Numbered from the stretch's first letter, positions 36,774-45,484 are shown. The stretch: 64,000 bases of DNA from Holophagales bacterium (GCA_016699405.1 CP064972.1:3131501-3195500); one strand, 5' to 3'. A program made the numbers and translations. Notes: a model not told the origin generated them from the sequence alone.

Positions 36774-37912
36774 CCCTGGCGATCCGCGAGCTCGAGCGCC
36801 GCGGTGCGTTGGGCCGCGAGGACGTCGACGCCTTCCTGGCGGCGCACGCCTTCCCGCTGGTCGAGGGCTCCTCGGCCACCTTCGTCTGGCGCGGGGAGGC
36901 CGAGTCGGTGCATCTCCAGCATTGGGTCTTCGGGCTGCCCTCGGCTCAGCCGTTCACCCGGCTCGGCGAGACCGACCTCTGGTACTTCATCCAGGAGCTG
37001 CCGCCGCGCTCGCGCGTGGAGTACAAGCTCGAGATCGTGCCGCGCGGCGAGACCCGGTCGCGACTGGTGCTCGATCCGCTCAATCCGCACCTCGCCAACG
37101 ATCCGTTCGGCGCCAACTCGGTCTGCCACGGCGCGACCTATCAGCGCCCGGAGTGGACGCTGCCCGACGACGAAGCGCGGCGGGGAGCCCTCGAGACGCT
37201 CGAAGTGGCGAGCGAGGGGCTCGGCAGGACGGTTCCGGTCGACGTCTACCTGCCGGCCCGCTTCCGCACCCGCCGGCGCTATCCACTCCTCGTCGCCCAC
37301 GACGGCGGCGACTATCTGCGCTACTCGTCGCTGCGCACGGTGCTCGACAACCTGATCCACCGCCTGGAGATTCCACCGATGGTGGTGGCGTTGACCACGT
37401 CGTCGGACCGGCTGGTCGAGTACGCCGATCACCCGGGTCATGCGCGCTTCCTCGCCGAGGAGCTGCTGCCGGCGCTCGAGGCGCGCTACCCCTTGCGGCG
37501 GGAGCCGGCGCAACGCGGCCTGATGGGAGCGAGCTTCGGCGGCGTGGCGTCGCTCGCCGCCGCCTCGCGCTATCCGGGACGGTTCGGGCGTCTTCTGTTG
37601 CAGTCGGGCTCGTTCGCCTTCGCCGACATCGGCGCCGGTCGCCGCGGGCCGGTCTTCGACCCGGTGGTGCGATTCGTTAACCGCTTTCGCGAGGAGCCGC
37701 AGCGTGTGGCCGAGCGGGTCTTCGTCTCCTGCGGCATCTACGAGTCGCTGATCTACGAGAACCGCTCGATGGTGCCGATCCTGCAGCGCACCGGCATGGA
37801 GGTGCGCTACGTCGAGGCGTGGGACGGTCACAACTGGGAGAACTGGCGGGATCGCCTGCGGGAAGGGCTATCCTGGCTCTTCCCCGGGCCGCTCTGGATG
37901 GTCTACGAGTAG
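36770..37912 (+). CDS. Enterochelin-esterase-like alpha/beta hydrolase with E-set domain
   Basis: The 380-residue product begins at the ATG overlapping the upstream stop. Residues 28-130 resemble the beta-sandwich E-set domain that precedes the hydrolase in Fes-type esterases. Residues 150-380 are an esterase-D/Fes-like alpha/beta hydrolase: VPVDVYLPARF, PLLVAHDGGDY, nucleophile elbow LMGASFGGVASL and catalytic His in WDGHNWENW. No signal peptide is visible, so it is cytoplasmic. Fes enzymes cleave siderophore trilactones, but no siderophore synthase is present here. The ester or amide hydrolysed is probably linked to the ATP-grasp enzymes of this cluster. Confidence 0.78.
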   Translation: MTLAIRELERRGALGREDVDAFLAAHAFPLVEGSSATFVWRGEAESVHLQHWVFGLPSAQPFTRLGETDLWYFIQELPPRSRVEYKLEIVPRGETRSRLVLDPLNPHLANDPFGANSVCHGATYQRPEWTLPDDEARRGALETLEVASEGLGRTVPVDVYLPARFRTRRRYPLLVAHDGGDYLRYSSLRTVLDNLIHRLEIPPMVVALTTSSDRLVEYADHPGHARFLAEELLPALEARYPLRREPAQRGLMGASFGGVASLAAASRYPGRFGRLLLQSGSFAFADIGAGRRGPVFDPVVRFVNRFREEPQRVAERVFVSCGIYESLIYENRSMVPILQRTGMEVRYVEAWDGHNWENWRDRLREGLSWLFPGPLWMVYE

Positions 37913-37923
37913 GGAGCTGCTGC

Positions 37924-37929
37924 TAGACT
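37924..37929 (+). promoter_or_regulatory. -10-like box TAGACT before ATP-grasp B
   Basis: TAGACT lies 28 bases before ATG 37958, and GAGAGGAGGG sits between as a ribosome-binding site. It may give a second transcript within the cluster. Confidence 0.35.
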
Positions 37930-37957
37930 CCCCGCCGCTTTCGAGAGGAGGGCGTCC

Positions 37958-39211
37958 ATGGCCAACGTGACGAAGCGGATCGGACTGTCGCTCGGTGCCG
38001 ATCTCTGCTGGCCGATCTGCTTCGAGCAGATCGTCGAGCGGCTCGACCTCGCCATGCCGATCGGTGGCGACACGGTGGAGATCGAGGTCGAGCGGGTGAG
38101 CATCGAGCCGTTCGACCTGCGCCAGGGCTGTCGCTACGACGTGGTGCTCGACCGCCTGACGCACTGGTACCACACCAGCCGCGAGTGGATCAAGAAGGCG
38201 GTGGTGATGGACGACCTCTACGTGCTCAACAACCCGTGGTCGATCCAGGCCAACGAAAAGCACACGAGCTACGCGGCGATGATGCGGCTCGGCTTTCCGG
38301 TTCCGGACACGTGGCTGCTGCCGCCGAAGGCCTACGAGCCGCGCGAGGACCTGCAGGTCACGCTCGAGCGCTACGCCAGACTCTTCGACCTCGCCAAGGT
38401 GGGTGAGGCGGTGGGCTACCCGGCGTTCATCAAACCCTACGACGGCGGCGCGTGGGTGGGGGTCAACAAGGTCGACGGTCCGGAACAGCTCGCCTCTGCC
38501 TACGACGCGAGCGGGACGCGCATCATGCACCTGCAGAAGGCGGTGCTGCCGTTCGACCTCTTCGTGCGTGCGCTCGCCGTCGGTCCGCAGGTCGCGGTGA
38601 TCCGTTACGACCCGGGAGCGCCGCTGCACGATCGCTACAAGGTCGACTTCGACTTCGTCGACGGAGCGGAATACCGCACGCTGTGCGACACGGTGCTGAC
38701 GATCAACAGCTTCTTCGGCTGGGACTTCAACTCCTGCGAGTCGCTGCGCCAGGACGGCGTCTTCTACCCGATCGACTTCGCCAACGCCTGCCCCGATTCG
38801 CAGGTCACGTCGCTGCACTTCCACTTCCCCTGGCTGGTCAAGGCGAAGATCCGCTGGGCGATCTTCGCGGCGGCGACCGGCCGGCGGATGCGCAAGACGC
38901 TCGACTGGGAGCCGTACCTCGCGGTGGCCCGGCGCGACGTGCCGTTCGCCGAGAAGCTCGCGGGTTACGCGGCGATCGCCCGCGAGCGGTTCGACACCGA
39001 GCGCTTCGAGGAGTTCTGCGCCACGCATCTCGCCCACCTCGACGAGGTGGCCTGGGAGTTCTTCGGCACGGCGGAGGCGAAGGATGCCGTACGACGGAAG
39101 GTGGCGGCGCTCTTCCCGACGCATGAGGTCGAGCAGTTCACCGAGCACTTCTGGGGTCTCGTGCAGTTCTGGCGCAGAACCGAGGCCGATCGGCTCGGGC
39201 GGTCGCGTTGA
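37958..39211 (+). CDS. ATP-grasp enzyme B of the esterase cluster
   Basis: The 417-residue protein follows a strong GAGGAGGG. It is distinct from ATP-grasp A: residues 1-120 form an N-terminal domain (SLGADLCWPICFEQIVERL), then GYPAFIKPYDGGAWVGVNKV supplies the ATP lysine and glycine loop, and FYPIDFANACPDSQ corresponds to the magnesium-binding Asp/Asn strand. The C-terminal 110 residues are helical. Such enzymes join a carboxylate to an amine, thiol or hydroxyl. It overlaps the downstream esterase gene (TTGA). The pairing of a ligase with a hydrolase in one coupled unit suggests formation and turnover of the same bond, which is inference. Confidence 0.8.
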   Translation: MANVTKRIGLSLGADLCWPICFEQIVERLDLAMPIGGDTVEIEVERVSIEPFDLRQGCRYDVVLDRLTHWYHTSREWIKKAVVMDDLYVLNNPWSIQANEKHTSYAAMMRLGFPVPDTWLLPPKAYEPREDLQVTLERYARLFDLAKVGEAVGYPAFIKPYDGGAWVGVNKVDGPEQLASAYDASGTRIMHLQKAVLPFDLFVRALAVGPQVAVIRYDPGAPLHDRYKVDFDFVDGAEYRTLCDTVLTINSFFGWDFNSCESLRQDGVFYPIDFANACPDSQVTSLHFHFPWLVKAKIRWAIFAAATGRRMRKTLDWEPYLAVARRDVPFAEKLAGYAAIARERFDTERFEEFCATHLAHLDEVAWEFFGTAEAKDAVRRKVAALFPTHEVEQFTEHFWGLVQFWRRTEADRLGRSR

Positions 39212-39930
39212 ACGGCCGCGAGGTCTGGCGTTCGCGCCACCTCGGCGCCGAGGTCGAGGTGCGCTCGTGGGGCCATTACGGCGCCCCGGTGCTGCTCTTT
39301 CCGACGGCGGGCGGAGCGGCGCGCGACGTCGAGAGCTTCGGCTTGGTCGACGCGGTGGCGCCACTGCTCGCCGCGGGCCGGATCAAGCTCTACTGCTGCG
39401 ACGACCTGGCGGGTCGCGCCTGGGTGCACGAGGAGGGCGACATCCGGCACCGCTCGTGGAAGCAGAATGCCTTCGACCGCTTCGTCGCCGACGAGATGGT
39501 GCCAGCGATTTTTCAGGATTGCGGTGGGCGGCACTCGATCGTCGCTGCTGGTGCGTCGCTCGGCGCCTTCAATGCCCTCGCCTCGCTGTGCCGCCATCCC
39601 GATCTCTTTCGCGCGGCGCTCTGCATGAGCGGAACGTTCAACCTCGAGCCGCTGCTCGAAGGCTCGTGGAACGACGACTTCTACTTTGCTTCGCCGCTGC
39701 ACTTCCTGCCTAGCCTCGGCGGCGCCGATCTCGAGAGGCTGCGTCGCCGCTTCGTGCTCCTCGCCTACGGCGGTGGCCGTTTCGAACACCCGGATTTCTC
39801 CTGGAGAATGGCCGAACTGTTGGGATCAAAGGGAATTCCCAATCGCGTCGACCCCTGGGGTGGGGAATGGCACCACGACTGGTCGACCTGGCAACGCATG
39901 CTGCCGGTGTATCTCGAGCAGTTGTGTTGA
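39208..39930 (+). CDS. Second esterase-like alpha/beta hydrolase of the cluster
   Basis: From TTG 39208, which overlaps the ATP-grasp stop, the protein has 240 residues. It is a minimal esterase-D-like fold: VLLFPTAGGAARDVE (oxyanion region), nucleophile elbow AAGASLGAFNALAS with Ser, and a late His in WHHDWSTW. It lacks the E-set domain of the other hydrolase in this cluster. No signal peptide. The gene closes the operon; a 300-base gap follows. Confidence 0.78.
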   Translation: MNGREVWRSRHLGAEVEVRSWGHYGAPVLLFPTAGGAARDVESFGLVDAVAPLLAAGRIKLYCCDDLAGRAWVHEEGDIRHRSWKQNAFDRFVADEMVPAIFQDCGGRHSIVAAGASLGAFNALASLCRHPDLFRAALCMSGTFNLEPLLEGSWNDDFYFASPLHFLPSLGGADLERLRRRFVLLAYGGGRFEHPDFSWRMAELLGSKGIPNRVDPWGGEWHHDWSTWQRMLPVYLEQLC

Positions 39931-40234
39931 GCGAGTGAGGCGACTGGAGAGGAGACGTAGCAGCATCGAGGTGCTAGTAGCATCGAGGTGCCAGCGATCT
40001 TTCGTGATTCCGCCCTGGACTGCTCGCTCTCGGTCTCCTCTGCGGCGCGCTCTTCGATAGTCAAGAGAACGGTCCGCGACTTGAGGCGGCCTGAGGGCGC
40101 TCCGAGCGCCTGGATTCGAGATCCAGCCTCGGATCGGCCGATGGTAGCGCGCTTCAGACTTGCGCTCATGACACACGTCTCTCGGCGTCCTGATTCGGAA
40201 ACGCTACCCCTCTCCTGACTGAGCTCGGTGGGCG
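39931..40234. other. 304-base spacer with a short direct repeat and small hairpin
   Basis: No gene is seen between the esterase gene and the transposase gene. The stretch contains two 13-base direct repeats (39962-39991) and a hairpin GGCGCT-CCG-AGCGCC at 40096-40110. Lower G+C than the flanks suggests it belongs to the mobile-element neighbourhood. Confidence 0.5.
39962..39991. repeat. Two tandem 13-base direct repeats
   Basis: AGCATCGAGGTGC occurs at 39962-39974 and again at 39979-39991, a 17-base period. It lies 32 bases after the esterase stop, in the spacer near the transposase gene. Two copies only, so it is not an array. Confidence 0.7.
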
Positions 40235-41146
40235 CTAGCCGCTTGCTGGCAACGGCGGGGGGAATGCCCCTTCGGGAAAGCGGACGAGCCGGTCGCCACA
40301 CTTGAGCAAGTCGGCGGCGTGACGATAGGCCGAGAGAAAGGCGCGGTAAGCGTTGACGAGGGCTTGGCGGACAGCCTTCGTCGCGGCGTGCACCAAAGGG
40401 GCCGGTGTGCGCTTCGTCCTCATCGGTCGTTCATGGGGATGCTGGCGCAAGACGCGTTCGCGGCCGAATGGCGAACCTCGCTCTTCCGTCAGTCGCTGCC
40501 CCTCCTCGTCGACGATCCGGATATGGTCCGCAACCCGCATGCGATGCTGCTCCGGGGAAAAGTATCGCCAACAGGGGAGTTGAGAGAGATGCACCGTCTC
40601 TCGCGACTCGCAGGCGCGCGGATCGAAGGTCCCAAGCCGTCGGCGCAAGCGATGTTCGAGCGTCCGGTCGATCCAGGTACCCTCGATTGGGCTGCCGTCG
40701 AGGAGGGCTCCCAATCCACTTGCACCGGGCCAGTCTCGCGGATCAGCGACCAGGTGCTCCTTGACGCCATGGCGGAGCAGATAGAGCAGGCGTTCAACTT
40801 GAGAGCTCTCTTCGTCGGAGACGACGATGGCCTGGTAGCGCCGCGACCAGATCGTTCCGTGCCACTCGTGCAACCGACCGACCTCCTTGGCGAGGTTCAC
40901 GGAGAAGAAGGCCATGAAGGCGGCGAGTTGCTGGGGGCTCTCTGGAGAGACAAGCAGGTGGAGGTGATTCGACAGCACGACGAAGGCGTGGATCGTCAGC
41001 TGGTATCTGGCCTGGGCGCGCCCGAGGACGCCGAGTGCGAGGTCGTTGAGGCGCGGCGAAGGACGCAGCAGGAGCCGGCCCTGAAGCGTGCGGCAGGTGA
41101 TCTCCACGAGGGCCCCCTCGGGGAAATAACGAAGGTGTCGTCCCAT
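40235..41146 (-). CDS. REP-associated tyrosine transposase (RAYT, Y1 family)
   Basis: ATG 41146 gives 303 residues; the frame continues upstream without a better start. The N-terminal 145 residues form the Y1 HUH fold: TIHAFVVLSNHLHLLV with His61 and His63, RRYQAIVVSDEE, and a later helix YLLRHGVKEHLVADPRDWP in which Tyr122 is the likely nucleophile. The C-terminal 150 residues are an Arg-rich extension longer than in most RAYTs. RAYTs are usually single-copy and linked to REP-type repeats; matching repeats lie just upstream of this gene. It is probably domesticated or immobile because no IS ends are evident. Confidence 0.85.
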   Translation of the reverse strand: MGRHLRYFPEGALVEITCRTLQGRLLLRPSPRLNDLALGVLGRAQARYQLTIHAFVVLSNHLHLLVSPESPQQLAAFMAFFSVNLAKEVGRLHEWHGTIWSRRYQAIVVSDEESSQVERLLYLLRHGVKEHLVADPRDWPGASGLGALLDGSPIEGTWIDRTLEHRLRRRLGTFDPRACESRETVHLSQLPCWRYFSPEQHRMRVADHIRIVDEEGQRLTEERGSPFGRERVLRQHPHERPMRTKRTPAPLVHAATKAVRQALVNAYRAFLSAYRHAADLLKCGDRLVRFPEGAFPPPLPASG

Positions 41147-41188
41147 ATTCAACAAGGACGAAAGTCGATCGCCGAATCTCACGCCGCT

Positions 41189-41375
41189 CGGGCACGGTGC
41201 CAGGGTTCTTTCCCGGGCACGGTGCTCCCGGGCACGGTGCCAGGGTTCTATCCTGAGCCGCTTTCGCCCGTCGTCCACCAGACTGACTCCGACCTGCGCC
41301 GCTTCAGCCTTTTCGGGCAGGTGGGTGCAGGCAGGCAGGGAGGTGCCAGGGTTCTTCCCTGTTCTTCCCTCTTCC
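41189..41375. repeat. REP-like repeats beside the RAYT gene
   Basis: CGGGCACGGTGCCAGGGTTCT occurs at 41189 and again at 41229, with a truncated copy (CGGGCACGGTGCTC) at 41214. A degenerate copy GGTGCCAGGGTTCTTCCC follows at 41342, then tandem GTTCTTCCC/TCTTCCC units to about 41375. Copies contain the near-palindrome GGCACGGTGCC. This fits the target repeats expected next to a RAYT transposase. Confidence 0.7.
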
Positions 41376-41421
41376 CTGCTTTTCGTCCCGGCGGGACCTC
41401 CCCAGGGGGAAGGGGGACGTC

Positions 41422-42882
41422 CTACCCGCCGCGCACTTGCTCGAAGAGCTCGAGGTACTTGCGTCCCTGGACGTCCCAGGAGAAGTCCTGGGCCATGCCG
41501 CGGGCCTGCAGGGCCCGCCAGGCGAGAGGGTAGTTGTAGGTGCCGAGCGCGTAGTCGATCGCCCAGGCGAGACCCGCGGAGGTGAAGTGGTCGAAGACGA
41601 ATCCGGTGCCGGAGGCACGCTCCCAGTCGTAGAGCTCGACGGTGTCGGCCAGACCGCCGGTCTTGCGGACGACCGGCGGTGTGCCGTAGCGAAGGCTGTA
41701 CATCTGGTTCAGGCCGCACGGCTCGTAGAGCGACGGCATCAGGAAGACGTCGGCGCCGGCCTCGATCCAGTGGGCGAGTGGCTCGTTGTAGCCGCGGTAG
41801 TACCAGGCCTTGCCGGGGAAGGCGGCCTGCAGCCGCAGGAAGAGCTCTTCGTACCGCGGCTCCCCGCTCCCCAGGACGACGAGCCGCATGTCGCGTGCGG
41901 CGAGCAGCGCGGGAAGGGCTTCGGCACAGAGGTCGATCCCCTTCTGCGGGGTGAGCCGCGTCACCATGCCGAGGACCGGTGTCCGCTCGTCGCCCACGAG
42001 CCCCGTGCGGGCGAGCAACTCAGTCTTCATCTTCCGTTTGCCGGTCAGGTCGTCGCGCGTGTAGCGGAACGGCAGGTGCGGGTCGCTCTCCGGGCTCCAC
42101 TCTCCGTAGTCGACGCCATTGACGATCCCGACGAGATGGTCGGCACGGGCGCGCAGCAGCGGGTCGAGGCCGAATCCGTGCTCGGGGGTGAGGATCTCCT
42201 GGGCGTAGGTTTCGCTCACCGTGGTGAGCACGTCGGCGTGCAGGATGCCCGTCTTGAGGAAGCTCAACTGATCGGCGGCGAGGTCGTCTTGGAAGAGCGA
42301 GCCGGCAAACGGGGCGAGCCCCAGCTCGCCGACCGTGTGCCCGCCGAAGACGCCGTGATAGCCAAGGTTGTGGAGGGTCAGCACGCTGCGCGTGTCGGCG
42401 AAGAGGCGGTCCCAGGCATAGACGGTCTTGAGGTAGACCGGGGCGAGCGCCGCGTGCCAGTCGTGCGAGTGCACGATGTCCGGCGACCAGCCCATGCGCT
42501 GGCAGCACTCGAGCGCCGCGCGGGCGAGCAGGCCGAAGCGCAGGTGCTCGTCCCAGCCCGCGGCATAGACGGCGTCCTGGTGGTAGAGCGTCGGGCAGTG
42601 GATCAGGTAGACGTCGACGACGCTCGCCGGAAGCCGCGTGACGTAGGCCGAGAAGCGGACCTCGCCGCCGGCGAGCGGGACCGCGACGTCGCGGATGAAG
42701 TCGACCGGCTTCATCTCGATCCCCTGCCGTGGGATCGGAGCGTACAGCGGCAGGAAGATGCGCACGTCGGCACCGGCGTTTCCGAGCATGCGCGCGAGGC
42801 CGGCCACGGCGTCGCCGAGCCCGCCCGTCTTGGCGTACGGTGCGAGCTCGGCGGTGACCTGGCAGATCTTCAGCGGGGGCAA
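41422..42882 (-). CDS. glgA: Glycogen synthase GlgA
   Basis: I start the gene at TTG 42882, giving 486 residues, the normal GlgA size; the open frame runs further back into glgC without a good start. It is a GT5 ADP-glucose glucosyltransferase: CQVTAELAPYAKTGGLGDAV holds the ADP-glucose-binding KTGGL, HSHDWHAAL and TLHNLGYHG lie in the N-domain, and MVTRLTPQKGIDL and PSLYEPCGLNQMY (nucleotide-sugar loop with Glu) in the C-domain. It elongates glycogen by alpha-1,4 linkages. It is downstream of glgC, 13 bases away, forming a glgC-glgA operon. Confidence 0.92.
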   Translation of the reverse strand: MPPLKICQVTAELAPYAKTGGLGDAVAGLARMLGNAGADVRIFLPLYAPIPRQGIEMKPVDFIRDVAVPLAGGEVRFSAYVTRLPASVVDVYLIHCPTLYHQDAVYAAGWDEHLRFGLLARAALECCQRMGWSPDIVHSHDWHAALAPVYLKTVYAWDRLFADTRSVLTLHNLGYHGVFGGHTVGELGLAPFAGSLFQDDLAADQLSFLKTGILHADVLTTVSETYAQEILTPEHGFGLDPLLRARADHLVGIVNGVDYGEWSPESDPHLPFRYTRDDLTGKRKMKTELLARTGLVGDERTPVLGMVTRLTPQKGIDLCAEALPALLAARDMRLVVLGSGEPRYEELFLRLQAAFPGKAWYYRGYNEPLAHWIEAGADVFLMPSLYEPCGLNQMYSLRYGTPPVVRKTGGLADTVELYDWERASGTGFVFDHFTSAGLAWAIDYALGTYNYPLAWRALQARGMAQDFSWDVQGRKYLELFEQVRGG

Positions 42883-42895
42883 GTCGGCTCGCCGC

Positions 42896-44161
42896 TCAGA
42901 TGACCGTGCCCGGCGGGATGACCGCGTTCTTCGGCACGACGATGATCCCTTCGCGGATCGAGTAGTTGTCGGCGTCGTGCTCGCGCACGTTGTGCACGTT
43001 GACGAGGCGCGAGCCGTCGCCGACGCGGGCATTGAAGTCGATGATCGCGTTGCGGATGTGACAGTCGCGACCGATGCCGACCTGCACGTCGCCGCTCGGC
43101 GCCTCGAGCCGCTCGTAGAAGTTGGCGCCCATGACGACGCTGCGCTCGATCACCGAGCCCGAGCGCACGACGGCACGGATGCCGACGATCGAGTCGGAGA
43201 TGCGCGAGCCGGTGATGATGCTTCCTTCGCAGAGCACGGAGCAGTTGACCAGGCACTGCGTGATCTTCGCGCCGGGCAGGAAGCGGGCGTGGGTGAAGAT
43301 GCGGAAGTCGGGGCTGTAGAGGTCGAGGGACGGCAGCGGCAGCGTCAGGTCGAGGTTCGCCTGGTGGAAGCTCGGAATGGTCCCGATGTCGGCCCAGTAG
43401 CCGGTGTAGGGATAGGCGAAGACGCGTTTGCTCCCCAGGGCGGCCGGGATGACCTCGCGGCCGAAGTCGGTGTGTGGCGTGCCGACCAGCAGCTCTTCGA
43501 GGATCTCCGGCTTGAAGACGTAGATGCCCATGCTGGCGAGGAACGAGCCGGGCGGCGCCGGATGCGGGAGCGCCGCCTGCGTCTCCTCGTCGAGCGCCAG
43601 CTTGGCGAGCAGGGCCTCGTCCTTCGGCTTCTCGACGAACTCGACCACCTCGCCGGAGCGATCGAGGTGGAGGATGCCGAAGCCGGTGGCTTCGCGCTTG
43701 GTCACCGGCTTGACGGCGATCGTCAAGTCGGCGCCGCGCTCGCGGTGGTATTCGACGAGCTCGCGCAGGTCCATCAGATAGAGCTGGTCGCCCGAGAGGA
43801 TGAGGATCTCCGAGGCCTTGCCTTCGCCGAGCCGGGGCAGATTCTGGCGCACGGCGTCGGCTGTCCCCTGGTACCAGTCGCGGTTGGTCAGGTTCTGCTC
43901 GGCGGCGAGCACGTGGACGAAGCCGCCGCGGAAGACGTCGAACCGGTAGGTCTGCGAGATGTGACGATGCAGGCTCGCACTGTTGAACTGGGTCAGCACG
44001 TACACCCGGTCGATGCCGGCGTGCAGACTGTTGCTGATCGGAATGTCGATGAGCCGGAACTTGCCACCGACCGGCACCGCGGGCTTGGCGCGATCGCGCG
44101 TCAAGGGAAAGAGCCGCGCGCCCTGTCCGCCGCCGAGAATGGCTGTCACCACGCGCTTCAT
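42896..44161 (-). CDS. glgC: Glucose-1-phosphate adenylyltransferase
   Basis: The 421-residue protein follows AGGAGGG. The nucleotidyltransferase domain begins AILGGGQGARLFPLT and contains KPAVPVGGKFRLIDIPISN, WYQGTADAVRQN, LSGDQLY and FVEKPKDEA. The C-terminal part is a left-handed beta-helix (VRSGSVIERSVVMG and repeats). It makes ADP-glucose from ATP and glucose-1-phosphate, the committed step for glycogen. It precedes glgA on the minus strand. Confidence 0.94.
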   Translation of the reverse strand: MKRVVTAILGGGQGARLFPLTRDRAKPAVPVGGKFRLIDIPISNSLHAGIDRVYVLTQFNSASLHRHISQTYRFDVFRGGFVHVLAAEQNLTNRDWYQGTADAVRQNLPRLGEGKASEILILSGDQLYLMDLRELVEYHRERGADLTIAVKPVTKREATGFGILHLDRSGEVVEFVEKPKDEALLAKLALDEETQAALPHPAPPGSFLASMGIYVFKPEILEELLVGTPHTDFGREVIPAALGSKRVFAYPYTGYWADIGTIPSFHQANLDLTLPLPSLDLYSPDFRIFTHARFLPGAKITQCLVNCSVLCEGSIITGSRISDSIVGIRAVVRSGSVIERSVVMGANFYERLEAPSGDVQVGIGRDCHIRNAIIDFNARVGDGSRLVNVHNVREHDADNYSIREGIIVVPKNAVIPPGTVI

Positions 44162-44235
44162 CAGGCCCTCCTGACTTAGGCCGCTCGAGAACTACTCACT
44201 CATGGCGTCATGTTACAGGCTGCGACGGGGGCGCG

Positions 44236-44622
44236 TCATCCGCCGCGAGGGTTTTCCACCGGGACGAGGTAGGTGTTCTCGCCGACGACCTGCGGATCGA
44301 GCGCGAACTCGTAGAGCTCGAGACCGCCGAAGAGCGCCCGGACGCGCTCCCAGCCGGCCGCCTGGAGGCGACGTGCCGCAGCGCAGGCGAGCGTTCCGTC
44401 GTCGTCGAAGAGCAGCGTCTCGCGTTCGTCCTCGGGCTCCCAGCTCGGGTCCGGCCGGTGTTCGGCCCCGGCGAGCGTCGTCGTGCCGAGCGCTGGACGC
44501 ACGTCGACCAGTCGGGGGCCGCGCGCCTCGCGCAGGCGGCGAAAGAGGTCGAAGGGCGAAAGCTCGAGGAGCGGGTCGAACTGCACGACCGGCGTCTCGT
44601 CGGGGAGGTGGTAGGTCGGCAT
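44236..44622 (-). CDS. Rhodanese-like domain protein lacking the catalytic cysteine
   Basis: The 128-residue protein has the outline of a single rhodanese domain: SPFDLFRRLREARGPRLVDVRPA, then LLFDDDGTLACAAARRLQAAGWERV and LFGGLELYEF, which correspond to the active-site loop, following helix and the final L.GG motif. At the position of the catalytic Cys loop (CRSGxRS) it has DDDGTLA; the nearest Cys is three residues beyond. Sulfurtransferase activity is therefore unlikely, and a binding or regulatory role is more probable. A TAGAAT box lies six bases upstream of its ATG. Confidence 0.6.
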   Translation of the reverse strand: MPTYHLPDETPVVQFDPLLELSPFDLFRRLREARGPRLVDVRPALGTTTLAGAEHRPDPSWEPEDERETLLFDDDGTLACAAARRLQAAGWERVRALFGGLELYEFALDPQVVGENTYLVPVENPRGG

Positions 44623-44628
44623 GGCCTG

Positions 44629-44634
44629 ATTCTA
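44629..44634 (-). promoter_or_regulatory. -10-like box TAGAAT before the rhodanese-like gene
   Basis: Read on the minus strand, TAGAAT ends six bases before ATG 44622. This spacing allows no ribosome-binding site and predicts a leaderless transcript. Confidence 0.5.
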
Positions 44635-44785
44635 GGGCGGTTGCGCGCGACCCGCGCGAGGGTGCGGCGGAAGTGCCCGGTCGGCGTTTTGCACTACCCG
44701 AAAAGGGCGGTGCCGGGCGCCACCCGTTGAACCGGCGACAAGCCCTGGAGCGCCGCCTAACCTTGGGCGACCGGAAGAGGCCGGC

Positions 44786-45484
44786 ATGGACGGGAGCGAG
44801 ACGACGACAACCCCACGAAGGATCGAGCAGCGGCTCATCGCCGTCGGCTCGGGCGAGGCTGCCCTCGAGGGGAGCTTGCGCCGACCGGCATCGCCCCTCG
44901 GCGTGGTGCTCCGCGTCACCGTGGGAGCCCGGCGTGAGCCCTCGCCGGACGCCGAACCGATGGCCGCTGCGCTGCTCGACGTGCCGCTCGCGGTCGCCGA
45001 GGTCGAATTGCTGACGCGCTGGGAAGAGACGCTCGACCACTTCTCGGGTCGTTTGCGCTACGACGTCGAGCTGCTCTCGGGAAGGATCTCCCAGGCGATC
45101 CTCGCCCTGCGCGCCGAGCCCGATCTCGCTGCGCTCCCTTTCGGCGTCCTCGCCCAGGGGACGCTGGTCGCGGCGACGCTGCTGGCGGTGGCGCGCGAGC
45201 CGGAGCTGGCGCGGGCGATCGTCTCGCTCGAAGGTCGAGCCGACCTCGTGCGCCCGCACCTGCCGGCGGTGCACGCGCCGACGCTGCTCCTCGTCGACGC
45301 CGACGACGAGCCGGTGCTCGATCTGACCGTCGGCGCCCTCTGTCGCCTCGGCGCTCCCGCCGAAGTGCTGGTCCTGCCGTTCGAGGCACGACCGGAGACG
45401 GCTCGCGGGCGTGAAGAGGTCGGTCGCCTGGCCGGCGACTGGTTCCGCCATCACCTGCCGGCGGACGCCGTCCCGGCCGCCTGA
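44786..45484 (+). CDS. Alpha/beta hydrolase-like protein
   Basis: The 232-residue protein resembles the dienelactone-hydrolase-like group: a beta strand FGVLAQGTLVAATLLAVAR in the nucleophile-elbow position, HAPTLLLVDADDEPVLDLT before the acid residue, and a C-terminal helix LAGDWFRHHL. The elbow reads AQGTLVA, with no Ser or Cys where one is expected, so activity is doubtful. Such proteins often lie beside phosphoribosyltransferase or stress genes. The ATG follows AAGAGG weakly. The next gene is 24 bases downstream on the same strand. Confidence 0.55.
   Translation: MDGSETTTTPRRIEQRLIAVGSGEAALEGSLRRPASPLGVVLRVTVGARREPSPDAEPMAAALLDVPLAVAEVELLTRWEETLDHFSGRLRYDVELLSGRISQAILALRAEPDLAALPFGVLAQGTLVAATLLAVAREPELARAIVSLEGRADLVRPHLPAVHAPTLLLVDADDEPVLDLTVGALCRLGAPAEVLVLPFEARPETARGREEVGRLAGDWFRHHLPADAVPAA

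Noticed and set aside
41189..41375. Possible CRISPR array in the repeated sequences near glgA
   Set aside because: Repeats are irregularly spaced, one is truncated, spacers are not of constant length and there are no cas genes; RAYT-linked repeats explain them.
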